Notes: a model not told the origin generated them from the sequence alone. A stretch of DNA of 64,000 nucleotides from Streptantibioticus silvisoli (GCF_027947535.2 NZ_JAAGKO020000007.1:164432-228431), one strand, 5' to 3'. Shown: positions 25,614 to 34,743, counted from the first letter of the stretch. Program-made: numbers and translations.

Positions 25614-26402
25614 ATGCCCGAGGTCACCGCCCCGTACACCGCCGGAACCCCCTGCTGGGCCACCTTGTCGGTCCCCGACCAGCAGGCCGCACTGGACTTC
25701 TACCGCGACCTGTTCGGCTGGTCGGGCCGGGTCGGGCCGCCGGAGACGGGGGGCTACGCGGTGTGCGTGTGGCAGGACCGGGCGGTGGCCGGGATCGCCC
25801 GGGCGCAGCCGATGGGCGACCTGCCGGCGCCGCCGACCGCCTGGACCACGTTCCTGTGCGCCGACGACGCCGACGCCGCGGCCGCCGCGGTCACCGGTAA
25901 CGGCGGGCGGCTGCTGACCCCGGTGGACGACGTGCCGGGGCGCACCGGCCGGATGTTCGTCGCCGCCGACCCGGCCGGCGCGGCCTTCGGGGTCTGGCAG
26001 CCGCTGGACTTCTTCGGCGCCGAGATCGTCAACGAGCCGGGCGCCATGGCCTGGAACGAGCTGAACTCCCGGGACCTGGACGCCTCCGCGGCCTTCTACC
26101 GGCGGGCCCTGGGCGTCGGCGTCACACCGTTCAAGGACCTGCCCGGCTACTTCACCCTGGAGGTCGACGGGCGCGCGGTGGGCGGCATGCGGGCGCTGGA
26201 CGACACCTTCCCGCCCGGTACGCCGTCGAACTGGCTGACGTACTTCGCGGTGGACGACGTGGACAGCACGGTCGACGCGGCCGTCCGGGCGGGCGCGTCG
26301 GTGCTGGCGCCGCCGTTCGACATGGTGGCCGGCCGCATGTCGGTCGTCGCCGATCCCCAGGGCGGGGTGTTCGCGGTCCTGGCACAGCCGCCGGAGTCCT
26401 GA
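25614..26402 (+). CDS. VOC-family protein (two glyoxalase-like domains)
   Basis: A 262-residue protein with two vicinal-oxygen-chelate repeats: residues about 10-128 (CWATLSVPDQQAALDFYRDLFGW) and about 140-258 (MAWNELNSRDLDASAAFYRRALG). Streptomyces carries many such bleomycin-resistance/glyoxalase-like proteins of unknown ligand. GGAGG five bases before the ATG supports the start. It is divergent from the Fpg/Nei gene with a 147-base shared upstream region. Confidence 0.83.
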   Translation: MPEVTAPYTAGTPCWATLSVPDQQAALDFYRDLFGWSGRVGPPETGGYAVCVWQDRAVAGIARAQPMGDLPAPPTAWTTFLCADDADAAAAAVTGNGGRLLTPVDDVPGRTGRMFVAADPAGAAFGVWQPLDFFGAEIVNEPGAMAWNELNSRDLDASAAFYRRALGVGVTPFKDLPGYFTLEVDGRAVGGMRALDDTFPPGTPSNWLTYFAVDDVDSTVDAAVRAGASVLAPPFDMVAGRMSVVADPQGGVFAVLAQPPES

Positions 26403-27012
26403 GCGGGGCCCTCCCGGACGGAGGTGGGGTCGCCGGGCGGCGGACGGGCCTCCGGGCGGTGGGCCTCCGGGCAGGGGTCGAGCCTCCGGGCGCGGTTCGG
26501 GGGCAGGGGGAGCGAGCGGCCGGGCCGGCGGGATTCGGGGCGGACGGAGGGGCAGGGCCGGCCGGCGTTCAGGCAGGGCTGACGGTCGGGCGATCCGGCG
26601 GGGCCGACGGTGAGGCGGTCGGCGGGGCACACGGCGGGTGGCGGGGACGGGCCCGCGCCGGCGGCGGCCATGCCGGTGGCGAGGCGGTCGGCGGGGGCAC
26701 CCCCGCCACCCGTCCCCGGTCACCCCGTCAGGGCCGGAGCGGGCGGTCCCGGTCGGCCGTTCCGTCGTTGCCGGACCTGAGCGCCGAGCCCTCCCGCGCC
26801 TTCCCCGAGCCTCCCGGAACTCCCGGGCCCTCCCGGGCCCTCCCGCAGCCCTCCCGAGCCGGTCCGGGACGCCTCTCCGGCGGCCTCCGAGCAGGCGTCC
26901 GGCCTGCGGACGTGGCCGGCCGGCGCGGGCGGAACGTCTCGCTGGTTCCCTCGATCGGGCGTATACCGGTCGGACCGGGTTGTCGCCCGGGGGGCCTGGG
27001 AAGGGTCGTGAC
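26403..27012. other. Gene-free spacer with C-rich and CCTCCGGGC repeats
   Basis: About 610 bases between two rightward genes, with no supported gene. CCTCCGGGC recurs at about 26450, 26465 and 26483; GGCGAGGCGGTCGGCGGGG-like segments occur at about 26610 and 26680; and CCTCCCG recurs several times between 26785 and 26860. The last 40 bases before the lnt GTG hold an AAGGG ribosome site. Confidence 0.5.
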
Positions 27013-28608
27013 GTGACCGCTCTCGCCAGACTGACCGGTCCCCGGCGGCGCACCGCCCCGGCGACCGGAGACCGCACGCCGCGGGCCCCGGGCCGGCGGC
27101 GCGGCAGGCCGTCGCTGGCGTCGCCGTGGTGGCGGGCGGCCACGGCCGCCTGCTTCGGGGCGGTGCCGTGCCTGGCGTTCCCGGCGCCGTCGCTGTGGTG
27201 GCTGGCGTACGTGGCGCTGGTGCCGCTGATCCTGCTGGTGCGGTCCGCCCCGACGCCGCGCCGCGCGATGCTGGACGGCTGGCTCGGCGGGGCCGGGTTC
27301 ATGCTGGCGGTGCACCACTGGCTGCTGCCGAGCCTGAACGTCTTCATCGTGGTGCTGGCCCTGCTGCTGGGACTGCTGTGGGCGCCCTGGGGCTGGCTGG
27401 TGCGGCGGCTGCTCGGCGGGGCGCCGGGCGGGGCGGCGCTGCTGGCGGCACTGGTGCTGGTGCCGTCGGCCTGGATGATGGTCGAACTGGTCCGCTCCTG
27501 GCAGTACCTCGGCGGGCCGTGGGGCCTGCTGGGGGCGAGCCAGTGGCAGGTTCCGGCGGCGCTGCGGATGGCGTCGGTGGGCGGGGTGTGGCTGCTGAGC
27601 TTCCTGGTCGTGCTGGTCAACACCGCGGTCGCCGAACTGCTGGTACTCCCGCAGGCCCGGGTGCTGGCGGCCGGCGCACTGGTCGGCGTGTCGGTGGGCG
27701 CGGGCGCGGTCTGGACCCTGGTGCCCGCGCCGGCCGCCGCCGGTGACGTGCGGATCGCGGTGGTGCAGCCGGGCGTGATCGAGGCGACCACCGCCCGGTT
27801 CGACCGCAGCGCGGCGCTGACCGAGCAGTTGGCCGGCCGGCACCCGGACCTGGTGGTGTGGGGCGAGAGCAGTGTGGCGTTCGACCTGTCGGTGCACCCG
27901 GAGCTGACCGCGCGGCTGGCCGCGCTGTCCCGGCGGGTCGGCGCGGACCTGCTGGTCAACGTGGACGCGCCGCGGGCCGACGGCAAGGGGATCTACAAGA
28001 CGTCGGTACTGATCGGGCCGCAGGGACCGACCGGTGACCGGTACGACAAGATGCGGCTGGTGCCGTTCGGTGAGTACATCCCGTTCCGTTCGGTGCTCGG
28101 CTGGGCGACCCGGGTGGGCAGGGCGGCCCCGGTCGACCGGCAGCGCGGCACGCACCAGGTGGTGATGGACGTCGGGGCAGTGCGTATCGGGCCGCTGATC
28201 TGCTTCGAGACCGCGTTCCCCGACATGAGCCGGCACCTGGCGGACCGCGGCGCGCAGGTGCTGGTCGCCCAGTCCTCGACGTCCTCCTTCCAGCACAGCT
28301 GGGCACCGGAGCAGCACGCCTCGCTGGCGGCGCTGCGGGCGGCGGAGTCCGGGCGGCCGATGGTGCACGCCACCTTGAGCGGGATCAGCGCCGTCTACGC
28401 GGCCGACGGCCGTCAGGTCGGCCCCCGGCTGAGCACCAGCTCGTCCACCGCGCACCTGTACACGGTGCCGCTGGCCTCCGGCGAGACGGTCTACGACCGG
28501 TGGGGGGACTGGGTGATCGCGCTGTCGGTGGGGCTGCTGGCGCTCGCCGCGCTGTACGAGGTGGCGCGGGTGGCGGCCGGCCGCCGCGGCACCGGGGTCC
28601 GCGTATGA
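27013..28608 (+). CDS. lnt: Apolipoprotein N-acyltransferase
   Basis: A 531-residue membrane enzyme that adds the third acyl chain to the N-terminal cysteine of lipoproteins. After a basic N-terminus there are about six helices (residues 45-235), an extracytoplasmic nitrilase domain (about 250-500) and a final helix (about 500-520). The catalytic Glu, Lys and Cys are in WGESS, YDKMRLVPFGEY and ICFETAFP. Streptomyces usually has two Lnt copies. The GTG start is the last possible start before the basic and hydrophobic regions; the frame remains open upstream only through base composition. Confidence 0.88.
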   Translation: MTALARLTGPRRRTAPATGDRTPRAPGRRRGRPSLASPWWRAATAACFGAVPCLAFPAPSLWWLAYVALVPLILLVRSAPTPRRAMLDGWLGGAGFMLAVHHWLLPSLNVFIVVLALLLGLLWAPWGWLVRRLLGGAPGGAALLAALVLVPSAWMMVELVRSWQYLGGPWGLLGASQWQVPAALRMASVGGVWLLSFLVVLVNTAVAELLVLPQARVLAAGALVGVSVGAGAVWTLVPAPAAAGDVRIAVVQPGVIEATTARFDRSAALTEQLAGRHPDLVVWGESSVAFDLSVHPELTARLAALSRRVGADLLVNVDAPRADGKGIYKTSVLIGPQGPTGDRYDKMRLVPFGEYIPFRSVLGWATRVGRAAPVDRQRGTHQVVMDVGAVRIGPLICFETAFPDMSRHLADRGAQVLVAQSSTSSFQHSWAPEQHASLAALRAAESGRPMVHATLSGISAVYAADGRQVGPRLSTSSSTAHLYTVPLASGETVYDRWGDWVIALSVGLLALAALYEVARVAAGRRGTGVRV

Positions 28609-28618
28609 GGGCGGTCGC

Positions 28619-28639
28619 GGCCGGCCGGTGCGGCCGGCC
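28619..28639. terminator. Hairpin between convergent genes
   Basis: GGCCGGCC, a five-base loop, then GGCCGGCC forms a perfect 8-bp stem in the 45-base gap between the convergent lnt and oxidoreductase genes. There is no T-run, as is common in Streptomyces. Confidence 0.55.
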
Positions 28640-28653
28640 GACGGCGGACGCGG

Positions 28654-29583
28654 TCAGCCGGCCTGTTCCTGCGCGGCGGTGACGACCCGTTCGCACAGTT
28701 CGTGGGTGGCCAGCGCGTCGCGGGCATTGGGGCAGGCACCGGAGCGTACGGCGTCGAGGAAGGCGAGGGTGATCTGCTCGATGCCGCGCTGCCGGGCCAC
28801 CGGGACCCAGTCGCCGCGGCGGCGCAGCGAGGGCTGGCCCTTGTGGTCGGTGATCTCGGCGAGGTTGGTCACCACCCGCTTGGTGTCCTGGCCGGAGACC
28901 TCCAGGACCTCCTCCGCCGAGCCGCTCGACCGGTTCATGGCGCCGACGGCGGTGAAGCCGGCGCCGGACAGCGTGAGCACGACGTGTTCGAGCAGGCCGT
29001 CGCGGACCCGGGTGCGGATGTCGACGTGCTCGACGGCGGCGGGCGCGAGGAAGCGGAGGGTGTCGACGACGTGGATGAAGTCGTCGAAGACCGTCGAGCG
29101 GGCCTCTTCGGGCAGGCCCACCCGGTGCTTCTGCATGATGATCAGATCGCGGGCGTGGTCGAGGCACTGGGTGTACCCGGGCGCGTAGCGGCGGTTGAAG
29201 CCCACCATGAGACCGGTGCGGTGCCGCTCCGCGAGCGCGACGAGGTGTTCGGCCTCCGCGAGGCTGCGGGCCAGCGGCTTGTCGACGTAGGCGGGGACGC
29301 CGGCCTCGATGAGCCGCGCGGTGATCCGCGGGTGCGCCGCGGTGGGGGCGTGCACGAAGGCGGCGTCGAGGTCCTGCGCCAGCAGCGCGTCGAGCGTGGT
29401 GTGCCGGTGCGGCAGCCGGTGGGCGTCGCCGACCGTGTCCAGGGTGGCGGGGGTGCGGGTGTGCAGGTGCAGTTCCAGGCCGGGTTGCGCGGTGAGCACC
29501 GGCAGGTACGCCTTGCGTGCGATGTCGCCGAGGCCGATGACGCCGACCCGCAGCGTGCCGCCCGTCCTGCCGTCGCGTCCCAC
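28654..29583 (-). CDS. Gfo/Idh/MocA-family NAD(P)-dependent oxidoreductase
   Basis: A 309-residue two-domain dehydrogenase. The Rossmann motif is VGVIGLGDIARKAYLPVL, followed by AAFVHAPTAAHPRITARLI and the catalytic EKP-type motif in the form VDKPLARS. The C-terminal domain is of the GFO_IDH_MocA type. Family members act on sugars or inositols; the substrate here is unknown. The GTG start has GGGAGAG upstream. The MFS gene lies 60 bases upstream on the same strand, so an operon is possible. Confidence 0.85.
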   Translation of the reverse strand: MGRDGRTGGTLRVGVIGLGDIARKAYLPVLTAQPGLELHLHTRTPATLDTVGDAHRLPHRHTTLDALLAQDLDAAFVHAPTAAHPRITARLIEAGVPAYVDKPLARSLAEAEHLVALAERHRTGLMVGFNRRYAPGYTQCLDHARDLIIMQKHRVGLPEEARSTVFDDFIHVVDTLRFLAPAAVEHVDIRTRVRDGLLEHVVLTLSGAGFTAVGAMNRSSGSAEEVLEVSGQDTKRVVTNLAEITDHKGQPSLRRRGDWVPVARQRGIEQITLAFLDAVRSGACPNARDALATHELCERVVTAAQEQAG

Positions 29584-29643
29584 GTGCTCTCCCGGTGCCG
29601 GTGCGGTACGTCCTGGGGTGCCGTCCGGGCAGCATAGGACACC

Positions 29644-30915
29644 TCAGGCGGCGACCCGCGCGTACGCCTCGTGGACCGGGATCTCCCGCATGTCGCGCAA
29701 CGGCGTGGCCAGCAGCAGCAGCGGGCACAGCAGGGTGGCGCCGGCCAGCACCAGCAAGGTGGCGCGCAGCCCGATCCAGGTGCCGAGGCCGCCGGCCAGC
29801 AGCGGGCCGAGCGGTACCAGGCCCATCCGCAGGAAGCGTCCGGAGGCGGCGACGCGGCCCAGCAGGGCCGGCGGGCAGGCCAGTTGGCGCACGGTGGCGG
29901 ACGCCGTGCCGTAGACCATGCCGGCGGCCGTCAGCCAGGTGAAGACCAGCGCCACCGCCCACGGTCCGCAGGGCCCGGTCGGCACCAGGGGCGTGACCAG
30001 TTCGAAGGGCGCCGACAGCAGCGCGCCGAGGGTGATGGCCCGCCCGGTGCCGATCCGGTCGACCAGCCGGCGGGCGCCCATGCTGCCGACGACGCCGCCG
30101 GCCAGGCTGAGGCCGTAGACCAGACCGGCGGTGCGCACGCTCCAGTGCAGGTCGCGCAGGACGTACAGCAGCCAGATCGAACTGACGCCGCGCAACAGCA
30201 CGTTGGTGACCGCGCTGGTGAGGCTGAGCGGGCGCAGTACGGGGTGGGCCAGGACGAAGCGCAGGCCCTCGGTGAGCTCGTCGCGGAAGCCGCGGCCGGC
30301 CGGGCCGGGTTCCGGCAGCGGGTCGCGGTGGCGCATCAGGGCCAGTGCCAGCGCGCTGACGCCGTAGGAGACGGAGTCCACCGCGACCGCGCGGACCGCG
30401 CCGAACAGGCCGATGAGGAAGCCGCCGGCGCTGGGACCGCCCATCTCGGCGAGGCCGCGGGCGGTGTTCAGCCGGCCGTTGGCCTCCGCGAGCCGGCCGC
30501 TGCCCAGCAGCCGCGGGGTGAGGCTGGAGGCGGCCGGATCGAACAGGGCGCCGAGGGAGCCGGTGACGAGGCTGACCAGGTAGAGCTGGGCCAGGGTGAC
30601 GTGGCCGAGGACGCCGGCCAGCGGGATCGACGCCATGGCGAGCCCGGAGCCGATGTCGCAGGCGGTCATCAACCCGCGTTTGCGGTGCCGGTCGACCAGC
30701 ACGCCGGCCGGCAGCGAGACCAGCAGGGGCGGCAGGGCGTTGAGCGCGCCGAGCAGCGCGACCTGGAACGTGCTGGCCTTGAGCACCACGACGGCCACCA
30801 GCGGCACGGCGAGCCAACTGACCTGCGAACCGAACAGGCTGACGGTCTGGCCGCTCCACAACAGCATGAAGTCCCGGTGGCGCCACAGCGATCCGGCCGG
30901 TATTCCTCGGGGCAC
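29644..30915 (-). CDS. MFS transporter (multidrug-efflux-like)
   Basis: A major-facilitator protein of about 423 residues with 12 predicted helices. The start FMLLWSGQTVSLFGSQVS and loop RHRKRGL after helix two are typical of the MFS_3/enterobactin-exporter-like group. A multidrug or siderophore export role is inference. The start is uncertain: GTG codons at 30924 and 30915 precede GIPAGSLWRHRDF, and neither has a convincing ribosome site; an ATG at 30990 is too far upstream for the conserved part. Confidence 0.82.
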   Translation of the reverse strand: MPRGIPAGSLWRHRDFMLLWSGQTVSLFGSQVSWLAVPLVAVVVLKASTFQVALLGALNALPPLLVSLPAGVLVDRHRKRGLMTACDIGSGLAMASIPLAGVLGHVTLAQLYLVSLVTGSLGALFDPAASSLTPRLLGSGRLAEANGRLNTARGLAEMGGPSAGGFLIGLFGAVRAVAVDSVSYGVSALALALMRHRDPLPEPGPAGRGFRDELTEGLRFVLAHPVLRPLSLTSAVTNVLLRGVSSIWLLYVLRDLHWSVRTAGLVYGLSLAGGVVGSMGARRLVDRIGTGRAITLGALLSAPFELVTPLVPTGPCGPWAVALVFTWLTAAGMVYGTASATVRQLACPPALLGRVAASGRFLRMGLVPLGPLLAGGLGTWIGLRATLLVLAGATLLCPLLLLATPLRDMREIPVHEAYARVAA

Positions 30916-31029
30916 CTCGCGCACGCTACACGCCGTCCGGCGGGGAGGGAACGCGTCCGGATTCCGGCAGCACGGCGCCCGCGCGATCACTCGTGCGGGG
31001 AATGGTCAGGCGGGCGGGAAGGCACCAAA

Positions 31030-31689
31030 GTGGCCGGTGTGAGTCGAATGCCGGCAGTGATGATCTTGACGGCGGCCTCGGTGGCCGTCACCGGGTGTGT
31101 GAACGTCTCCTCCCCGCCGGAGGCGAGCGGCACCCTGCCCCCGCTGGACCTGTCGCTGCTGACGCGCGGCCCGTCCGCGTCCGCCTCGGCGCCGCCGTCC
31201 CCCGCGGGCTCCGCCACGCCGGCCCGCCCGTCCGCCGGCCTCACCCCGGCGCCGGGCGCGTTCCGCACGCCGGGCCTGCCGCGCCCGGTGCCCACCGCCG
31301 CCGGCCCCACCGCGACGGTGACCGGGACGGCTCCGCCGCCCGTGCCCCGGGGCTCCACGGCGCCCCGCACGGCCGCACCGCACACCGCGGCACCACATGC
31401 CGCGCCACCGCCCGCGAACCCGCCGCACACCGACAGGCCGCACACCGCCGCACCGCGCACCGCGGCCGCGGCACCGGCCACCGCACCGCGCGGCACGGTG
31501 GCCCGGGGCTCGGGATCGCCCGGGCTCCGGCCGCGCGGCACCGCGGCGCCGGTGTCCGGGCATGCCGAAGGGGCCGGCCGCACGCGGCGGTCCGGGGCTT
31601 CCGGGGTGTGCGGTCTGGGTCAGGCGTACGGCCGGTGGGCGCCGGGCGGTCCGGCGGCGCGGGCCTGCCGCCGCGCGTACGGGGACTGA
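31030..31689 (+). CDS. Proline/alanine/threonine-rich lipoprotein of unknown function
   Basis: A 219-residue secreted protein. Residues 1-25 form a short signal with lipobox VTGC (C25 in the GTG-31030 version; GTG 31039 or ATG 31048 are alternatives, but GGGAAGG precedes the first). Residues about 30-185 are low-complexity, rich in Pro, Ala, Thr and His, and probably span the cell wall. The last 35 residues carry two cysteines in a pattern GVCGLGQAYGRW - 9 residues - CRRAYG that I believe recurs at the ends of other Streptomyces lipoproteins. No enzyme domain is visible. Confidence 0.65.
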   Translation: MAGVSRMPAVMILTAASVAVTGCVNVSSPPEASGTLPPLDLSLLTRGPSASASAPPSPAGSATPARPSAGLTPAPGAFRTPGLPRPVPTAAGPTATVTGTAPPPVPRGSTAPRTAAPHTAAPHAAPPPANPPHTDRPHTAAPRTAAAAPATAPRGTVARGSGSPGLRPRGTAAPVSGHAEGAGRTRRSGASGVCGLGQAYGRWAPGGPAARACRRAYGD

Positions 31690-31706
31690 CGGCGACGGTG
31701 CGCCGT
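31689..31706. terminator. Short hairpin between convergent genes
   Basis: ACGGCG, a six-base loop, then CGCCGT lies in the 22-base gap between the lipoprotein stop and the stop of the leftward hypothetical gene. Confidence 0.35.
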
Positions 31707-31711
31707 CCGGC

Positions 31712-32203
31712 TCACGCGGACTGGTCGGCGCCGGGATCGGACGGCAGGCGCTGGCCCATGCGGGCGATGGCGGCGCGTACTCCGTCGCCGTAGTCGTCGT
31801 CGGCGAGGGCGCCGGCCGCTTCGCGGGCCCGGCCGAGGTGGCCGCGGGCGAGCTGGTGCTCACCGAGGCGGTGGTAGTCGGCGGCGAGGTTGAGGTGCAG
31901 GGAGGGGTAGAAGCCGCGGAACGGCTGCGGGGTCTCCCGCCAGCGGGTGGCCGGGGCGCGGCCCCGGGCGACGGAGTCGGCGGCCTTGAGGGCGGCGAGG
32001 TCCCAGGCGAGTTCGTCCTCGGGATCGTCCTGGCTGTCGGCCATGTAGTGCGCGAGAGTGCACCGGTGCAGGGCCGAGCCGTCCTCGCCGAGTTCCTCCC
32101 ACAGCGCGGCGAACCGGTTGCGGGCCTCCTCCCGGTCGCCGCCGTGCAGCAGGATCACCACCTGCCCGATCCGGGTCGTCATCTCGTCATGGTTGACCGC
32201 CAC
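31712..32203 (-). CDS. Hypothetical all-helical (TPR-like) protein
   Basis: A 163-residue soluble protein predicted to be entirely alpha-helical, with spacing of small and aromatic residues like degenerate tetratricopeptide repeats (for example SLHLNLAADYHRLGEHQLARGHLGRA). It keeps strong coding bias and has GGAGG before the GTG start, so it is a real gene. I do not recognise a function; similar proteins are widespread in Streptomyces. The nearest neighbour on its strand, 156 bases downstream, is ung... transcribed in the same direction. Confidence 0.72.
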   Translation of the reverse strand: MAVNHDEMTTRIGQVVILLHGGDREEARNRFAALWEELGEDGSALHRCTLAHYMADSQDDPEDELAWDLAALKAADSVARGRAPATRWRETPQPFRGFYPSLHLNLAADYHRLGEHQLARGHLGRAREAAGALADDDYGDGVRAAIARMGQRLPSDPGADQSA

Positions 32204-32358
32204 ACCGCCTCCTTCGCCGCCGCCTGCCCCCTACGACGCTAACCGCGGGGCGCGGACGATGCCGGGTAGGAGCGCGCGGCTCGGGCGGGCAACAGCCGAA
32301 CGGCTGAGGCGGCCGGCCGGCGGGAGAAGGTTTCCCTGGGGCCGGCCGCCGGGCGCGG

Positions 32359-33039
32359 TCAGACGCCGAGGTCGGGGATGCGCCAGTCGACCGGCGGATG
32401 GCCCTGCGCGGCGATCGCCTCGTTCATCCGGGTGAAGGGCTTGCTGCCCCGGAAGAGCTTGACGGACAGCGGGGAGGGGTGGGCGCCTTCTATGACGATG
32501 TGCCGGTCGGTGTCGATCAGCGGTGCCTTCTTGCGGGCGTAACCGCCCCACAGCACGAAGACCGCCGGGTCCTCGCGGCGCGAGACGGCCCTGATGACGG
32601 CGTCGGTGAACTTCTCCCAGCCCTTGGCCTTGTGCGAGTTGGCCTCGGACTCGCGGACGGTGAGCACCGCGTTGAGCAGCAGCACGCCCTGCCGGGCCCA
32701 CGGCATCAGGTAGCCGTTGTCCGGCACGGGCAGGCCGAGTTCGTCGGTCATCTCCTTGTAGATGTTGCGCAGCGACGGCGGGGTCTTCACCCCGGGGCGG
32801 ACCGAGAAGCACATGCCGTGCGCCTGGCCCTCGCCGTGGTAGGGGTCCTGGCCGAGGACGAGCACCTTGACCCGGTCGTAGGGGGTGGCGTCCAGGGCGG
32901 CGAAGACCTCCTCGCGGGGCGGGAAGACCTTGTGCTCGGCCCGTTCCTTCTCCACGAACTCGGTGAGGTCCTGGAAGTAGGGCTTCTCCAGTTCCTCACC
33001 GAGGACGGCCTGCCAGGAATCGGGCAGCATGCTGGGCAC
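32359..33039 (-). CDS. ung: Uracil-DNA glycosylase, family 1
   Basis: A 226-residue enzyme that excises uracil from DNA. Motif 1 GQDPYHG lies at 63-69 (catalytic D65) and motif 2 HPSPLS at 187-192 (H187), matching the E. coli enzyme closely in length and position. The GTG start at 33039 has GGAGG eight bases upstream; an ATG three codons later is an alternative. It is cytoplasmic and appears to be a single-gene unit separated from the FabG pair by a hairpin. Confidence 0.95.
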   Translation of the reverse strand: MPSMLPDSWQAVLGEELEKPYFQDLTEFVEKERAEHKVFPPREEVFAALDATPYDRVKVLVLGQDPYHGEGQAHGMCFSVRPGVKTPPSLRNIYKEMTDELGLPVPDNGYLMPWARQGVLLLNAVLTVRESEANSHKAKGWEKFTDAVIRAVSRREDPAVFVLWGGYARKKAPLIDTDRHIVIEGAHPSPLSVKLFRGSKPFTRMNEAIAAQGHPPVDWRIPDLGV

Positions 33040-33116
33040 GTCGACAACCTCCGGTACGCGTTCCGTTACTCAGTAGGAAACGTACCGTCACCCTCGGACA
33101 TCGACCGTGCCCGGAC

Positions 33117-33138
33117 CCCGGCGGCGGGTGCCGCCGGG
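33117..33138 (-). terminator. Hairpin downstream of the SDR pair
   Basis: CCCGGCGGC, a GGGT loop, then GCCGCCGGG forms a 9-bp perfect stem 36 bases after the stop of the second SDR gene on the minus strand and before ung. No T-run. Confidence 0.5.
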
Positions 33139-33173
33139 ATCCGGACGCGGGTCGGGCGGCGCCGATGCCCGGG

Positions 33174-33947
33174 TCAGGCGACGCCGATGCCGAGGAAGAG
33201 CCCGCCGTCCACCACGAGGTTCTGGCCGGTGATCCAGCCGGCCTGCTCGGACAGCAGGAACGCGGCCGCGCCGCCGATGTCCTCCGGGACGCCGAGCCGC
33301 TTGAGCGGGTAGCCGGCCGCGGCCTCCTCCTCGCGGCCCTCGTACAGCGCGGCGGCGAACCGGGTCTTGACCACCGCGGGGGCGATGGAGTTGACCCGCA
33401 CGCCGGGCGCGAACTCGGCGGCGAGCTGGATGGTGAGGTTGACCAGCGCGGCCTTGCTGACGCCATAGGCGCCGATGAACGGCGAGGGGGCCAGGCCCGC
33501 GACCGAGGCGATGTTGACGATCGCGCCGCCGTTGTCCTTCTGCCAGGCGTGCCAGGTCTTCTGGGCGAAGCCGAGCGCCGAGACGACGTTGGTCTCGAAC
33601 ACCTTGCGGGCGACGTTCAGGTCGAGGTCGGCGATCGGGCCGAAGACCGGGTTGGTGCCCGCGTTGTTGACCAGGAAGTCGGCGCGGCCGAACGCCTCCA
33701 TGGTGCGTTCGACGGCCTCCGCCTGGTGGGCCTCGTCGTGGGCCTTGCCGGCCACGCCGATGGCGTTGCCCTCGCCGAGGGAGGCGACGGCCTCCTTCAG
33801 GGTGTCCTCGGTGCGGCCGGTGATGCAGACCCGGTCGCCGCGGGCCACCAGGGCCTGGGCGATGCCGAGTCCGATGCCGCGGCTGCCGCCGGTGACGATC
33901 GCGACGCGGCCGCCTTCGGGGCTGGCTGCGCCTTCGGGGGTGCTCAT
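33174..33947 (-). CDS. Short-chain dehydrogenase/reductase, FabG-like
   Basis: A 257-residue classical SDR. It has TGGSRGIG near residue 19, NNAG, NIASVAGLAPSPFIGAYGVSK with Ser, Tyr and Lys, and the C-terminal ITGQNLVVDGG. It is annotated as 3-oxoacyl-ACP reductase in many genomes, but the actual substrate may be another ketone. It starts 22 bases after the stop of a true FabG-like gene on the same strand, so the two form an operon and may be distant duplicates. Confidence 0.83.
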   Translation of the reverse strand: MSTPEGAASPEGGRVAIVTGGSRGIGLGIAQALVARGDRVCITGRTEDTLKEAVASLGEGNAIGVAGKAHDEAHQAEAVERTMEAFGRADFLVNNAGTNPVFGPIADLDLNVARKVFETNVVSALGFAQKTWHAWQKDNGGAIVNIASVAGLAPSPFIGAYGVSKAALVNLTIQLAAEFAPGVRVNSIAPAVVKTRFAAALYEGREEEAAAGYPLKRLGVPEDIGGAAAFLLSEQAGWITGQNLVVDGGLFLGIGVA

Positions 33948-33969
33948 GGGGTGGATGCCTTCTCTCGGG

Positions 33970-34743
33970 TCAGTCGAGCGGTCCGCCGGCCACGTACAGC
34001 ACCTGGCCGGAGACAAAGCCGGCCGCGTCGCCGCTGAAGAACGCGATGGCGTTGCCGACGTCCTCCGGCAGTCCGACGCGCGCGACCGGGATCTGGGTGG
34101 CGGCGGCGGCCTTGAAGTCCTCGAAGCCCATGCCGACGCGGGCGGCGGTGGCGGCCGTCATGTCGGTGGCGATGAAGCCGGGCGCGACCGCGTTGACGGT
34201 GACGCCGAACTTGCCGAGCTCGATGGCGAGGGTCTTGGTCAGGCCCTGCATGCCGGCCTTGGCGGCGGCGTAGTTGGCCTGGCCGCGGTTGCCGAGCGCG
34301 GAGGACGAGGACAGGTTGACGATGCGGCCGAACTTGGCGTCCACCATGTGCTTCTGCACCGCGCGGGACATCAGGAACGCGCCGCGCAGGTGCACGTTGA
34401 GGACGGTGTCCCAGTCGGAGACGCTCATCTTGAAGATCAGGTTGTCGCGCAGCACGCCGGCGTTGTTGACCAGGATGGTGGGCGCGCCGAGCTCCTCGGC
34501 GATCCGGGCGACGGCGGCGGTGACCTGCTCCTCGTCGGAGACGTCCGCGCCGACCGCGAGGGCCCGGCCGCCGGCCGCGGTGATCTTCTCGACGGTGTCC
34601 TTGCAGGCGGCCTCGTCCAGGTCGAGCACGGCCACCGCGCGGCCCTCGGCGGCGAGCCGGATCGCGGTGGCGGCGCCGATGCCGCGGGCGGCGCCGGTGA
34701 CGATCGCGACGCGTTCTTCGGTGGCGGACTGCTCGATGGCCAT
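33970..34743 (-). CDS. fabG: 3-oxoacyl-ACP reductase
   Basis: A 257-residue SDR with TGAARGIGAATAIRLA, NNAGVLRDNLIFKM, LSSSSALGNRGQANYAAAKAG and APGFIATDMT. The segments NNAGVLRDNL and GQANYAAAKAG are strongly characteristic of bacterial FabG and acetoacetyl-CoA reductases. It would reduce 3-oxoacyl thioesters with NADPH. GAGGAG five bases before the ATG supports the start. First gene of the two-gene SDR operon; no other fatty-acid synthesis genes are adjacent, so it may serve a special pathway rather than bulk synthesis. Confidence 0.87.
   Translation of the reverse strand: MAIEQSATEERVAIVTGAARGIGAATAIRLAAEGRAVAVLDLDEAACKDTVEKITAAGGRALAVGADVSDEEQVTAAVARIAEELGAPTILVNNAGVLRDNLIFKMSVSDWDTVLNVHLRGAFLMSRAVQKHMVDAKFGRIVNLSSSSALGNRGQANYAAAKAGMQGLTKTLAIELGKFGVTVNAVAPGFIATDMTAATAARVGMGFEDFKAAAATQIPVARVGLPEDVGNAIAFFSGDAAGFVSGQVLYVAGGPLD

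Noticed and set aside
33174..34743. Part of a polyketide or fatty-acid biosynthesis cluster
   Set aside because: Two SDR genes alone, with no ketosynthase, acyl carrier protein or acyltransferase nearby.
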